17,619 nucleotides of DNA from Discostella pseudostelligera (Eukaryota > Bacillariophyta > Thalassiosirophyceae > Thalassiosirales > Thalassiosiraceae), in the NCBI GenBank assembly GCA_036940085.1, contig JALLBK010000884.1, positions 1 through 17,619 on the forward strand. The letters run 5' to 3'. Shown here piece by piece: positions 1 through 8,769 of the stretch. A model generated the notes under the pieces. It saw nothing but the letters and a program-made list of their open reading frames with translations. It had not been told where the DNA came from and made no database searches. Positions within the stretch are counted from its first letter, which is position 1. Each line of letters opens with the position of its first letter. The position numbers and the translations under genes are program-made.

Positions 1-1184
1 CCTACGAACATTTGGAAGGAGCGCATGTTCTTTTTGCCAATGGCAGTGCCCGTCCACGGGCAGCTGAATTCAGTGAAGGTGCGCGAGAGGTTTGAGCAAT
101 TTTGAATAAGGAATGGAACAGCATCTCTGATAAGAACAGACACTCACGTATGATCAAACTCCTCAACGACAACTTTACAATCAGGACAAAACATTGAATT
201 CTTTGGTCGATACGACTGTGCTTGATCGCTCCACCTCCAAGCTCCTTCCTCATTCCCCCATCGAAAACCAATTCTTCTTGTTGCATGATCATTATCACTA
301 TCATTTTCTTTCACCGGTGGTGGTCTCGTGCGCCTTTGCAATATCCCCGGATCACGAAATCCCGTATTAAAGAGGGATCGGATTAATTGCAGCGTTAATA
401 ATGCCCATACGATTTGAACATACATCGGCTTCCCTGGTAGACCGGTGTACAATGTGAATGCCGATACTCCAAAGATAAGCGGATATGTAATGAAAAGTAG
501 CATTGGCCAGAAAGGTCCAACAACCAATTGAATTTCGCGTTTGCGCACTAATCGCTTTGTTTTTGTTGATGTTTCCCCCCTCGAATTGGCGCTGTTATTA
601 TTGCGTTGATGAATTGTTAAGTCCTCTTCTTCGCCGTCATCGTCCACAAACCCATCCAGCCGTTCTTGTTCATCACCATCCTCATCATCATCATCGGCCT
701 CTACCATGACATATCGCTCTTTTAACACAGCCATATTCCCAATCCTACCGGCACCCAAGCGCGAACAAATCAATGCACTCAAGTAGATGCATCCACATCC
801 TGGATCAATTTCCTCATGGAACATTTGTGACATGGCCTCACGATGATCTGGACAACAGCATCCCTTTCTGCGATATGCTTCTAGCTCATCCCCCCATGTT
901 GGCTCGACTAATCCAGCGGCATGTTCAGATTCCTTCCAATGACGCAACTTGGCTTGTTCTCTTTCCGAGTGATATTTTTCATCCATGGACGGCGACGACG
1001 ACGACGACGACGATTTGTTGGCGATGGTGACATCTTCGCCCAGTTGCACCTCGCAGTCGTCATCATCGTCTGCAATTTCGAGAGAGGACATTGGCTTGTG
1101 CCCGCTATATCTGCCGGGGAAGACGATGCCGCCGACCGAATTAGTATTACTATTATTTGGTGAGGGCATCCTTCGGCTGGTCAT
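1..1184 (-). CDS. DHHC-family protein S-acyltransferase with DHTC active site (3' end beyond window)
   Basis: Predicted membrane palmitoyltransferase that moves a fatty acyl group from acyl-CoA to protein cysteines. Exon 1 is 1184-148, a GTGAGT...CAG intron spans 147-64 (84 nt), and exon 2 (63-1) leaves the window. Two hydrophobic segments lie around residues 223-250 and 257-275, followed by the family's DPG motif in FRDPGIL. The cysteine-rich region reads FCPDCKVVVEEF and then D344-H345-T346-C347; Thr346 is split by the intron, and exon 2 continues CPWTGTAIGKKNM. Asp, His and Cys of the catalytic core are kept, but the second His is Thr and most zinc-binding Cys/His positions of ordinary DHHC domains are absent. 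The N-terminal part is low-complexity and acidic, with a Ser7 tract from a (CGA)7 repeat. The start is the ATG at 1184; a GTG six bases upstream is in frame but not a likely start. The remaining membrane segments should lie left of the window. Confidence 0.9.
64..147 (-). other. Intron 1 of the DHTC acyltransferase gene
   Basis: 84-nt GT-AG intron with donor AC/GTGAGT and acceptor TTCAG/C. It interrupts the threonine codon of the DHTC motif. Splicing is supported because the exon 2 reading frame gives the conserved CPWTGTAIG immediately after the join. Confidence 0.9.
993..1013. repeat. (CGA)7 coding microsatellite
   Basis: Seven perfect trinucleotide units inside exon 1 of the acyltransferase gene; on the coding (minus) strand they give the Ser7 tract. 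Length variation between strains would change only the serine run. Confidence 0.95.
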
Positions 1185-1206
1185 GGCCACGGCATTTTTT
1201 TGCCAT
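1149..1206 (-). promoter_or_regulatory. Overlapping upstream ORFs at the acyltransferase start
   Basis: Two out-of-frame ATGs precede the main ATG at 1184. The first, at 1206, has a strong context (CACCATGG) and opens a 17-codon frame that overlaps the main start. The second, at 1195, encodes only four residues (MPWP) and its TGA overlaps the main ATG as ATGA. Whether the transcript includes both is unknown, so a translational role is inference. Confidence 0.4.
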
Positions 1207-1547
1207 GGTGTTTTTAAGTTGTTGTTTTGGAGTTGAGGTGCAGGTTGTGTGATCCGTCGCGACGGAAAGACGAACGGAAAGCAATAATAATACCTCCGTA
1301 TGTATAAGATTCTAAATTGGTCTTGCTTTCTCGCATTTGAATGAATGCTTTCCCGAATTTGAAATGTATAGTACTGTTCCGCTGTATGATCATGAAATTC
1401 AAATTCATTCTACTATTTTCAAATTAAATCTAATTCATTCAAATGTCTGCTCCCGCCAAAGCTCATAAGTAACTGTCCGTCGACAGTGCTGACTGGTTGT
1501 GGTTGATGTGGCGGCCACCACCACCACCATGAAGATGAAATAATATC
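1207..1547. promoter_or_regulatory. Divergent intergenic region, acyltransferase / methyltransferase
   Basis: AT-rich 341-bp region between two divergent starts, presumed to hold both promoters and 5' leaders. I see no clear TATA box or E2F-like site. The right end has a short CCA repeat (about 1515-1529) that forms part of a small upstream ORF. Nothing else recognisable. Confidence 0.6.
1506..1543 (+). promoter_or_regulatory. Two overlapping short upstream ORFs before the methyltransferase gene
   Basis: ATG at 1506 starts MWRPPPPP and stops with TGA at 1530-1532. That TGA overlaps the ATG at 1529 (ATGA) of a second ORF, MKMK, ending with TAA at 1541-1543, five bases before the main ATG at 1548. 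Five consecutive prolines just before a stop could slow ribosomes. The function is inferred only from arrangement. Confidence 0.4.
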
Positions 1548-2951
1548 ATGAGCCGCTATTGTTGGCGTCTTCATCCATCAAGTGCCAGCAGATGGCCGTG
1601 CTCAACGTCAACGCCTGAACAGTCAGTAGTGGCGAACCGTAGAGCTGTAGTGTCCACAAAATACTGCTTCAATTTGAACGATGATGTGTACATTCGCCCC
1701 AAGTCTGCCAAAGAGTTGGGCATCTCCGGTCGCATCGTCGAAATCAGCTCCAATTCAACTACAAAGTCGAGTACTGCGAGTGAAATAGCACCGGGTTCAC
1801 CTTTTCAACAACGTAAAAAGAGAAGGCTGGTAGAAGATATTAGAGTTTCAATACAGCAGCACTCCTTTGATGATACTGGTCGAATAAAGAGTTGCGGCGC
1901 TACGAAAGTAGGCATCAGACCATCTCGATTGTTTCCAGTATATGACATTTGCAAGGATGAAACTTCTATCACACAACAAACACTGATATTGATCACACCA
2001 GATACTACCAATTATCGAATGTTGGCTACATCTCACCTTCGCTCGTCCGATAAAGTCTTGGAAATTGGATGTTCCACTGGAGAATGTACGGCTCTCATGA
2101 TGCGACGGTTGACATTGCTGCACATGCACCAACAACGCCAGAAGCAGAACAAAGACGGGGAAAGTGACAACGATGCACCTAATATCACGTTTGATGGAAA
2201 AATTGTGGCGTTTGATGTTGGGTCTGATGTGCTCGAGCAGGCACAATCACGTTTGCAATCTGAAATAAATAGTCTAAATCCCAACGATGAAGGAAACATT
2301 GGAAACACAATTTACACGCAATTGGTAACACTTCAGAAAATCGATGCGATTGCTGATCCAAAAGGTGCCTATGCTACTGCGATGACAGATAGAGAGCCAG
2401 ATATTATTCTCATTGATATTGGAGGGAACCGGGAGCTTAAAGGTGTGGTTCGAATGATTCATTGGGTTCAAACTGCTTTTGAGAATGATCCTCCCAGATT
2501 GGTGATCGTTAAAAGCGAGTCACTTGTCGAGGAATGCTCTGGAATCCACAATGGGCAAGAAGACGGGAAAATGTCACTCTTAGAAAACGAGAGCATGCTA
2601 TCCACCGAAACAGTTCGACCTAATGTGATGGAAAATGGTGTCATCGAACATGCCCAACGGTGGTTTTCATCTTTGGTATCATCCTTCGCAGAGAGTATAT
2701 ACGATGGAAAATGCAACAGTTCCGAAGAGCAATCAGCTTTGCCAACACAAGCAGTACCCAAATATTCCCATCCAATACAAGCCCCATTAGCTCTCTCGCC
2801 GAAAGACAATGTGACTCCTATCTGCAGGTTCCACAATTATCATCCAGATGGATGCAAGAGGCGCAATGTAAGCAATGTTTGTCCATTCGATCATGAGCAC
2901 TGCCATTGGTGTAAGCAAATTGGTCATGTGGCGTTAAATTGTAAAACATAA
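1548..2951 (+). CDS. Methyltransferase-like protein with C-terminal CCCH finger and CCHC zinc knuckle
   Basis: Single-exon 467-residue protein. The centre looks like a class I (Rossmann) S-adenosylmethionine methyltransferase: motif I LEIGCSTGE at 171-179, a second strand ending AFDVGSD (221-227), motif IV DIILIDIGGN (285-294), and a later strand LVIVKSE (318-324). The C-terminus has two zinc modules back to back: C426-x9-C436-x8-C445-x3-H449, then a perfect retroviral-type knuckle C452-x2-C455-x4-H460-x4-C465. Together these suggest a methyltransferase acting on RNA or in an RNA-protein complex, but the substrate cannot be named. Residues 1-35 are rich in Ser and Arg with few acids, so a mitochondrial leader is possible but weak. 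The segment around 46-66 (VYIRPKSAKELGISGRIVEI) resembles a small beta-barrel. It is divergent to the acyltransferase and convergent to the next gene. Confidence 0.75.
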   Translation: MSRYCWRLHPSSASRWPCSTSTPEQSVVANRRAVVSTKYCFNLNDDVYIRPKSAKELGISGRIVEISSNSTTKSSTASEIAPGSPFQQRKKRRLVEDIRVSIQQHSFDDTGRIKSCGATKVGIRPSRLFPVYDICKDETSITQQTLILITPDTTNYRMLATSHLRSSDKVLEIGCSTGECTALMMRRLTLLHMHQQRQKQNKDGESDNDAPNITFDGKIVAFDVGSDVLEQAQSRLQSEINSLNPNDEGNIGNTIYTQLVTLQKIDAIADPKGAYATAMTDREPDIILIDIGGNRELKGVVRMIHWVQTAFENDPPRLVIVKSESLVEECSGIHNGQEDGKMSLLENESMLSTETVRPNVMENGVIEHAQRWFSSLVSSFAESIYDGKCNSSEEQSALPTQAVPKYSHPIQAPLALSPKDNVTPICRFHNYHPDGCKRRNVSNVCPFDHEHCHWCKQIGHVALNCKT

Positions 2952-3241
2952 TACATTCGGTTGCCATAGATTGACATCCTTCTGATATACGCCCAGCCGG
3001 CATGCATGATATCTCGTCTAGGTATGAAACCTAGAATGTATTGTCATTGCGACAAAGCAAATCTTTCGCAACAATTGTTGGTTGTTGATTCAACTTCCTC
3101 GTAAGTACTCGACAGCCGTTTGCACCTTCAACCACTCTAAAATTTGCATAGGCCGAAGAAACCCATTCCTATCTACAATTCAGCGCCATGCACTCTACAT
3201 GAAAGCAACCTCCAAGGAGAAATCATCCCTGCGCAGCATCT
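2952..3241. other. Convergent 3' intergenic region
   Basis: 290 bp between the methyltransferase stop and the stop of the gene on the opposite strand. It should contain both 3' untranslated regions. I see no ORF or RNA gene that I can support. Confidence 0.6.
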
Positions 3242-6214
3242 CTAAAGAAGATGGCTGATGCCAGGGCCGAGGAAAAATTCGAAATGGCCACGGTTACTAC
3301 TTTTCTTCTGTCGCTGCCGTCCAAGCTTTCTTATCTGGCGCTTCACATACGGACTCTTCAATGGCGCGATGATAGTAGGACTGTGTTTTCTCCTCAATCC
3401 AAGAGAGTTGAGTACTTCCTTTCGCTGGGAAGCTGACCAACCGGATTCGCTCCAAAGTGAAATAGGTTGCAAGTTGTCGCTCCCACGCAGTTGCTTGGAA
3501 TCCTTGATGGCAAATATTTCAGATTTAAGCCGAATGACAACATCGACACTCAAGAGATTTTCCATACAAAGTTGTGGGGCAGTATTTCGGAGAAAATGAT
3601 GAATTCTGTAGTCCGATGAACTTTGCCACTTGGCAGAACCAACGCCCTGAATGACTACCAGGCACAATGAGTCGGAAACGGATGACACATGGCAGTATTC
3701 TTTGCAATTTGGTGATAGATTGGCACCGCGGATGTTCCCAGCCCCAGAAACTGCCGATTCAATGCTGTACTTAACAGGATCCGATGTCGTAATTGATGAA
3801 GAATGTTTGCTGAGCAATTCCTCAACCTGTGCCCAGGCAAGGTGGGGCCAACCTGATACACCACCACTACNTCCATCTTGAGTTGCCGGAATGATTATTC
3901 GCCTCGACCCGTTTTGATGTTTGATCCTCCGAAGGTAATGAGTCTCTCGTTTGTCGTGCTTTAAGAACAGCAACCACTACCGCGAGAGGTAGCCCACTTG
4001 AAATATTTCGTAGAAACTCATTAATCAGTACAACAAAATTTGTCTTCTTCGCCGCTGGTGATGTTTGCTTCTTAACATTTGAATGATGTGATATTGCTGA
4101 CTGTGGAATTGGGGGTGACGGCGATGGAACAATTTGGACTGGACTAGCATCGGCAAAGAAAACATGCATTATCGCCAGTAGTTTAGGCAGAGACGATCGG
4201 ATGTACATGAGTGGAAGGCATGATTGTTGATGGTATATTTGTTCAAGTAGAACTGATAATTTTCGAATGCTCAAGACACACTGAAACAAGCTGGGAATGA
4301 TCGGAGGTAATAATTGTATTGAGTGTAAGATTATCACTGTAAAAATCAATTGTTCCGAATGTATGATTAAACTCACTCGCACTCAAGCAACCTATCAATT
4401 GAGGTAAGCACCAGTTCTAAACATTTCACTTCATGTTTAATGTTCGACACGGCGCGTTTTGGAATGCACCGATCATCATCCTTTGTAACCAACATAGAGA
4501 GAGGATGCAAAACATTTTGACATTGCTCTGCTAAGGCGCTCCATTTTTTCCTCCTCTCGCGACCAGCATCTGAAATCTGATTATTCATTATCGTTGGACT
4601 TCCATCTCCCACTTCTCCAGTCGTAGAAATGCAGTGTGATAACGACTTTTGTTGGAAGCAAAGGACTGCATGAATTCGAATCAGTACACATCGAGCGTCA
4701 ATGAAGCTAATAAGAGCATCCATAGTTTCACGAAACGATATGGCCGCAAGCTCACGCCGTTCGTTATAATTCGTTTCGGCACTTCTGACCTTCGATATGT
4801 TGGGATCATCATACAGGTCAGAATGCGGCGAAGACACGGGTGCTAATGTCAACGACCTCGAGCGCATAGCATCAGTTGGAGATATTGTTCTGTCTGACAC
4901 CAGTGGAGGGAGCGGCAATTTCGCAACCGTCGACAACGTCGAAGATGCCGCATTGTTGATGCTGGGGGTACTATCGCCCACACGGGCTCCGAGTACGGGA
5001 TCACAAAGATACTCGCCTACGATGATGAGATCTTCCCGAATTTGTCGGTAGATTGCAATTAGTCGGCGAGATCCAAGTTTGCTTGTATCATTGTTGGCTG
5101 CTGGATGAGGAAGAAGCTGAGGCGGGTGCACATTAAGATGAGTACTGGTTGAGGTGTTGGGCACGTGTCGATCAAATAATGATGATGATGGTTTCTCTTT
5201 CCGTTCAATCCTTTCCGGATTAGTTGTTCCGCTTCTACTTCCTCCTTTTACAGTCACCGGCGCCTGATTGTTGCATCGTTCTGGGTCAAGAACATGTTCC
5301 ATGCGAGCATAGAGGCATTCTGCCCCCACCAAATTCATGAATGGGGAAATAAATCTTTCCCATTCTGACTCTACAATGGCATGATTCCATTTCATTGCTC
5401 CGCCGCCGACAGCAAAGCCCGCAGCAGATGGATGAAGAGGACTCAACAACAACTTATCCTTGGTAGGACTAGTAACAGTCCGATTGTAAATTTTAGAAGG
5501 CATCAATGGAGACGAACCTGTTCTCTGGGATAATAGTGGTGAGGATGGAGTTGAAGAAGTTGCGCCACCCATGGATATTTCGTGGAAGTTGTGGACATGA
5601 TTATTTGCAGAACCATATGTCATGTAGAGTGCGTCCACCCCTCTCTCCAATACGTTAATGGCCTTTGATGCACAAGTAATAGAGTGGATAGTATCTTCCG
5701 ATGTCGACGCGAGATGATGGCAATATTCAGGTAAGAGAGAATTCAGGTGTAGTAAAAATCTAGCGAGCAATGAAGTCTGATGTTGATCGTCAACGGGCGT
5801 CAGCGAATTGTCTACTACCGGATGAATTTTGGTAGCGCCTTCCTTGTACAGAAGATGAGAAGATGATGGTTTATCGAATGCCACTCCAGTTTCGTCGAAA
5901 CTCGTGGAGCGATAACGTTGCTTCTGTCGCCGATGAAGCGGGGTCAATTGATTGCCGAATTCGTCATCGTTCTCATCACCTTCCCGCTCCTCCCGGCGAA
6001 GTCGTCGCTGCCGCTGTTGAGACGCCATCTCCCTTGGCCTTGGAGACAGCCATGATTTCCAAGTGGCGGTGGATGATTGTGCTGAAGGCTCTGAGGGAGC
6101 AGCGGGAGCCAGAGGGATTGTGCTGGCAGTGGCATGCATCAACATTGCCCATGCAAAAGAGTTATTGATGCTACGATATCTCGACGGCAGCGACCATGGT
6201 CCATCTAATATCAT
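3242..6214 (-). CDS. Large KICS2-like (C12orf66/DUF2003-type) protein, tentative; frame broken by one N
   Basis: Exon 1 is 6214-4377, the intron 4376-4291 (86 nt, GA/GTGAGT to CCCAG/C), and exon 2 4290-3242. Exon 2 needs a one-base shift at the N at 3871; if the N is dropped, TGG A-GT AGT GGT reads through and the spliced coding length is 2886 nt (961 residues). The first 120 residues and several linkers are low-complexity. Between them lie helical blocks whose order and pattern match what I recall of human KICS2, a KICSTOR subunit that tethers GATOR1 in mTORC1 nutrient sensing: FLLHLNSL (153-160), NLVGAECLYARMEHVL (294-309), IAIYRQIREDL (386-396), FIDARCVL (504-511), HPLSML (570-575), HEVKCLELVL (594-603), a helix ending VLKARQT, and a C-terminal WPHL...CLVVIQGV...FL segment. 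The gene itself looks sound; the family assignment is from memory and needs a profile search. The start is the ATG at 6214, with an overlapping out-of-frame ATG at 6218. Confidence 0.6.
3871..3871. other. Undetermined base (N) disrupting a reading frame
   Basis: The only N in the window. On the minus strand, the upstream frame reads TGG ANG TAG (stop) while the downstream open frame is offset by one base. Removing the N joins both long open frames without loss. It is therefore more likely a surplus assembly base than a real substitution site. Confidence 0.75.
4291..4376 (-). other. Intron of the KICS2-like gene
   Basis: 86-nt intron with donor TGCGA/GTGAGT. The acceptor CCCAG/CTTG was chosen because the phase-2 donor requires exactly one base before the exon 2 codons. 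A nearer TTTCAG would put exon 2 out of frame. The join gives ...LLECDLFQCVL.... Without splicing, exon 1 stops at the TGA at 4375-4373. Confidence 0.75.
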
Positions 6215-6482
6215 GCATGTCTCGCACTGGCACCGTTGACTGTTGGTGCTGGTGCATCAATGGCGAAATGGCGGGAAGCGAAATTGGCGGGAGGAGTTAA
6301 TTTTTTTATTTTTTGGCAAAATGGCAGGAAGCTGCCACAACAATCTCAAATCGATCTCAAGCACTCGACATCGAGCCTCCGCAGAATCTCAGACGAAGAA
6401 TTACCAGACTTCTACTACTACTGCTACTGCTACTACTACTATCGATTAATTGTCTACCAGATCTGCCGAAGTATTTCTATCA
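6215..6482. promoter_or_regulatory. Divergent promoter with two GGCGGGA elements, KICS2-like gene / sulfotransferase
   Basis: 268-bp region between divergent starts. ATGGCGGGAAG at 6268-6278 and TTGGCGGGAG at 6284-6293 resemble E2F/DP binding sites. A preceding ATGGCGAAA makes a short run of related repeats. A T-rich stretch follows at about 6299-6316. A CTA/CTG trinucleotide repeat at 6412-6441 lies in the likely sulfotransferase 5' leader. Confidence 0.5.
6412..6441. repeat. Imperfect CTA/CTG microsatellite
   Basis: About ten trinucleotide units, mostly CTA with CTG interruptions, 42 bp upstream of the sulfotransferase ATG. It produces leucine or threonine runs in small upstream reading frames that I do not consider genes. 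Confidence 0.8.
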
Positions 6483-8251
6483 ATGGCAACAGCCCCAAGT
6501 ACAAAGCCCTACCGCGCAGTCGCCGTCGCCATTGGCGATGTGGAAGACGAAGACGGTGGCGATGGCACTTCTATTATGGACGCCGGCAACAATAATTTCG
6601 ATAGTGCGCACTTGATGAGTGAACCCGTTGAGGAGGAAGCGAGAGGTCGGCAGGCGGCGTCAACTTTGCAATTTAGATTTGGAATCGTCGTGACGTCAAT
6701 TTTCGCAATATCTTTGTTTTTCGTTGGGGGGAGAGCATATCACAATAAGCAATATTCCCTCGGCAGCGACGCAACTCAAATTTATGGGGGCGAAGACACT
6801 ACCGGTTACAACAGCATGGATCTTGCCCCCAGCGCAGACGATACCAACCAAGGCATAATGTTTGACATTGATAATGATGGGGGGGATGCGCTGTCAAATT
6901 CAGAAAAAGAATCCCCAAATGATGATTACTTTGTCCCACTTACCGCCGATGAGCGGGAGGAAATGAAAGAAATGCTTCGTTCGACATTGCGTGAAACGAA
7001 GAATGCCCTTCTGAGTAGTACCATTACCAGTGGCAATCATAGATATCTCCAACAATCACCCCAGCGTACCCTCGTTTTGGATTCAGATTTACCCAAGCAA
7101 TTCATGCATATGCATCACATGAAGACAGGTAAGAAAGTGGACATTTTGTAGTCATCGCTGACTTCTATATTTCAGGATTGTTGATTTCTGACATCCCCCT
7201 CTCCCTTCGCTTTTTACTTGTTTCAGGTGGAACAAGTCTAGACGGACTAATTAGTTGTTCTATCAAAAGACAGAGAAATTTGCTGAATGGTACATCCATT
7301 AGTTACAGCAGCATGTCGGAATGCGGGTCACGGGTTAGGGCATGCATGGATGATTTGGCCAGACAATTGAATGCATCGGTGGTAGATAATGTCTTCTACC
7401 ACAACGATGCTACCGGATCACCACAAGTTGATTTGCAGTCTAGTTTTGACCCCGCCGATGAAGCATTGCACCTCCCCATTGATGATTTAAACGTATGCAC
7501 CACATCCGAGGCCAATGTCATGAGCTACTGCGCGTCTCTTCACACAGTTCGGACATTTGGATGGAAGGATGTGGATAAGATTACAATCATTCGTAATCCA
7601 GTCGATCGCGCGTGGAGTATGTATAGGTTCAAACTTTCTTCCTGTTATAAATGTCAGGAACTGAAAGATGTTTTACGTAAGATAGAGAATGGGACATTTG
7701 CACATGGAAGTACTGGAGAAGAGGAGGAGGAGCCAAATTTTGTGTACGGAGCGGCCAACTCGTGTGCGGTGCAAATGATTGGACACCAAGCAACCAATCT
7801 CCTGTCCAGTATAGAGTTGTACAATGTCGCAAATGATGTACGTTTTCCGAGAGAACGGGAGATTGTGAAGGAAGCCGTGAGAAATTTACGGAAGGAATTC
7901 ACGTGGATTGGAATTACCGATCGTATTGAGCAGTCCATCGATGGAATGCGTTCAGTCTTTCCCTTTTTGGCAGAGAATTTATCAGATACTGTTACCGTAT
8001 TACAAGATATGTTTCAGAAAGATGGTGAGCGATTTGCCTTGCCAGAGGGTTACAATGATGATGTGGGATGTGCATTTGAACACAGGAATGCCGGAAGAAA
8101 TCCATCCTGCGGCACAACAGAATTAGATGATGAAACGATAGCACTGATAGAGAAACTGAATCACAGAGATGTTGCGGTGTACAAGGCTGCTGTTGAGAGA
8201 TTTGAACTTCAAATGGAGGTGTTGAATGAGTACAGGAGTGGCTACCTTTAG
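6483..8251 (+). CDS. Golgi-type membrane sulfotransferase
   Basis: PAPS-dependent sulfotransferase, probably modifying glycans in the Golgi lumen. Exon 1 is 6483-7128, the intron 7129-7226 (98 nt, ACAG/GTAAGA to TTTCAG/GTGG), and exon 2 7227-8251; 556 residues. It has a type II layout: a cytosolic tail of about 64 residues, one membrane segment at about 65-84 (FRFGIVVTSIFAISLFF), then an acidic stem and the catalytic domain. The 5'-phosphosulfate loop KTGGTS (214-219) is created exactly across the splice junction, which supports it. The 3'-phosphate motif is IIRNPVDRAWSMYRF, with R338. A later WIGITDRIEQSIDGM block is typical of carbohydrate sulfotransferases. A Glu-rich insert follows SCYKCQ. 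The start is the first ATG in frame (6483). The carbohydrate substrate cannot be inferred. Confidence 0.86.
7129..7226 (+). other. Intron of the sulfotransferase gene
   Basis: 98-nt intron, GTAAGA donor and pyrimidine-rich TTACTTGTTTCAG acceptor. Splicing joins MHHMKTG to GTSLDGL, rebuilding the cofactor-binding KTGGTS loop. Unspliced reading terminates at the TAG at 7149-7151. Confidence 0.93.
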
Positions 8252-8361
8252 TTTTCGAATAAGTGTCCAAAATGGCCATTGAATCTCTCTTGTTATAGGA
8301 AGTCAGTTAAGTCAGATATCCAGTGACAGAACGACATCTCCACGCATCATTAAGGTCGTGT

Positions 8362-8769
8362 TTAGTTATTCTGTAAAGTATGATTTATCGATGCAATAAC
8401 ATTAGTCACCTCGTAAATTATGCCCGTCCTTGCGTTGGCTTCATATTCATGTTTATTCGATAAGAACATTGTTCGATTTGCCACAAAACTACGATTATCA
8501 CTCGTTTCCACCTTACTCGTTTCCTCCTGGGTTGCAACTGGCGTGTGATGATGTTCTGCACTTGCTTTACATCCCGCATAACCCTTCTTCCTCCCACAAG
8601 TGGTGCAATCACTTTGCATCTCTCCATTATTTTCGTGATGTACTTTTCCACAAATCAGACACGTCCAAGTACTTTCTGCAGTGTTCCCCTTTTGTCTACC
8701 ACAAGTGATGCAATTTCTTCGCTTGACTTCATTGGCCTTCCCACAAATCGAACACGTCCAGGCATTCAT
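8362..8769 (-). CDS. Small protein with two RanBP2-type zinc fingers
   Basis: Single-exon 135-residue protein. Finger 1 fits the RanBP2 (NZF-like) pattern: W4-x-C6-x2-C9, N13, C20-x2-C23. Finger 2 is W35-x-C37-x2-C40...C55-x2-C58, with the central gap four residues longer and His where the conserved Asn should be. Such fingers bind ubiquitin or single-stranded RNA in other eukaryotes; which applies here cannot be told. The remaining about 75 residues show no known domain. The two fingers share similar DNA (for example CACAAATC near 8650 and 8744 and ACACGTCCA), which suggests an internal duplication. It lies 159 bp downstream of the CDK stop on the same strand and converges with the sulfotransferase (110 bp). 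It could be a fragment of a larger gene, but an ATG and stop are both present. Confidence 0.65.
   Translation of the reverse strand: MNAWTCSICGKANEVKRRNCITCGRQKGNTAESTWTCLICGKVHHENNGEMQSDCTTCGRKKGYAGCKASAEHHHTPVATQEETSKVETSDNRSFVANRTMFLSNKHEYEANARTGIIYEVTNVIASINHTLQNN

Noticed and set aside
1185..1190. Acyltransferase start at 1190
   Set aside because: That codon is GTG; the next in-frame ATG, at 1184, is the ordinary choice for a nuclear gene.
1848..2471. Minus-strand ORFs within the methyltransferase gene
   Set aside because: No recognisable domains; they are antisense shadows of a coding region with clear motifs.
3827..3871. A 44-45 nt intron at the N in the KICS2-like gene (NGTAGTG to GCACAG)
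   Set aside because: It would be much shorter than any other intron here, has a poor donor, and is unnecessary: deleting the N restores the frame directly.
6450..6482. Longer sulfotransferase start at 6450
   Set aside because: The codon there is TTG. The first in-frame ATG is 6483, and the extension overlaps the end of the CTA repeat region.
6236..6615. Plus-strand ORFs over the KICS2-like / sulfotransferase promoter
   Set aside because: Their translations are low-complexity products of the CTA repeat and overlap the sulfotransferase exon in the wrong frame.
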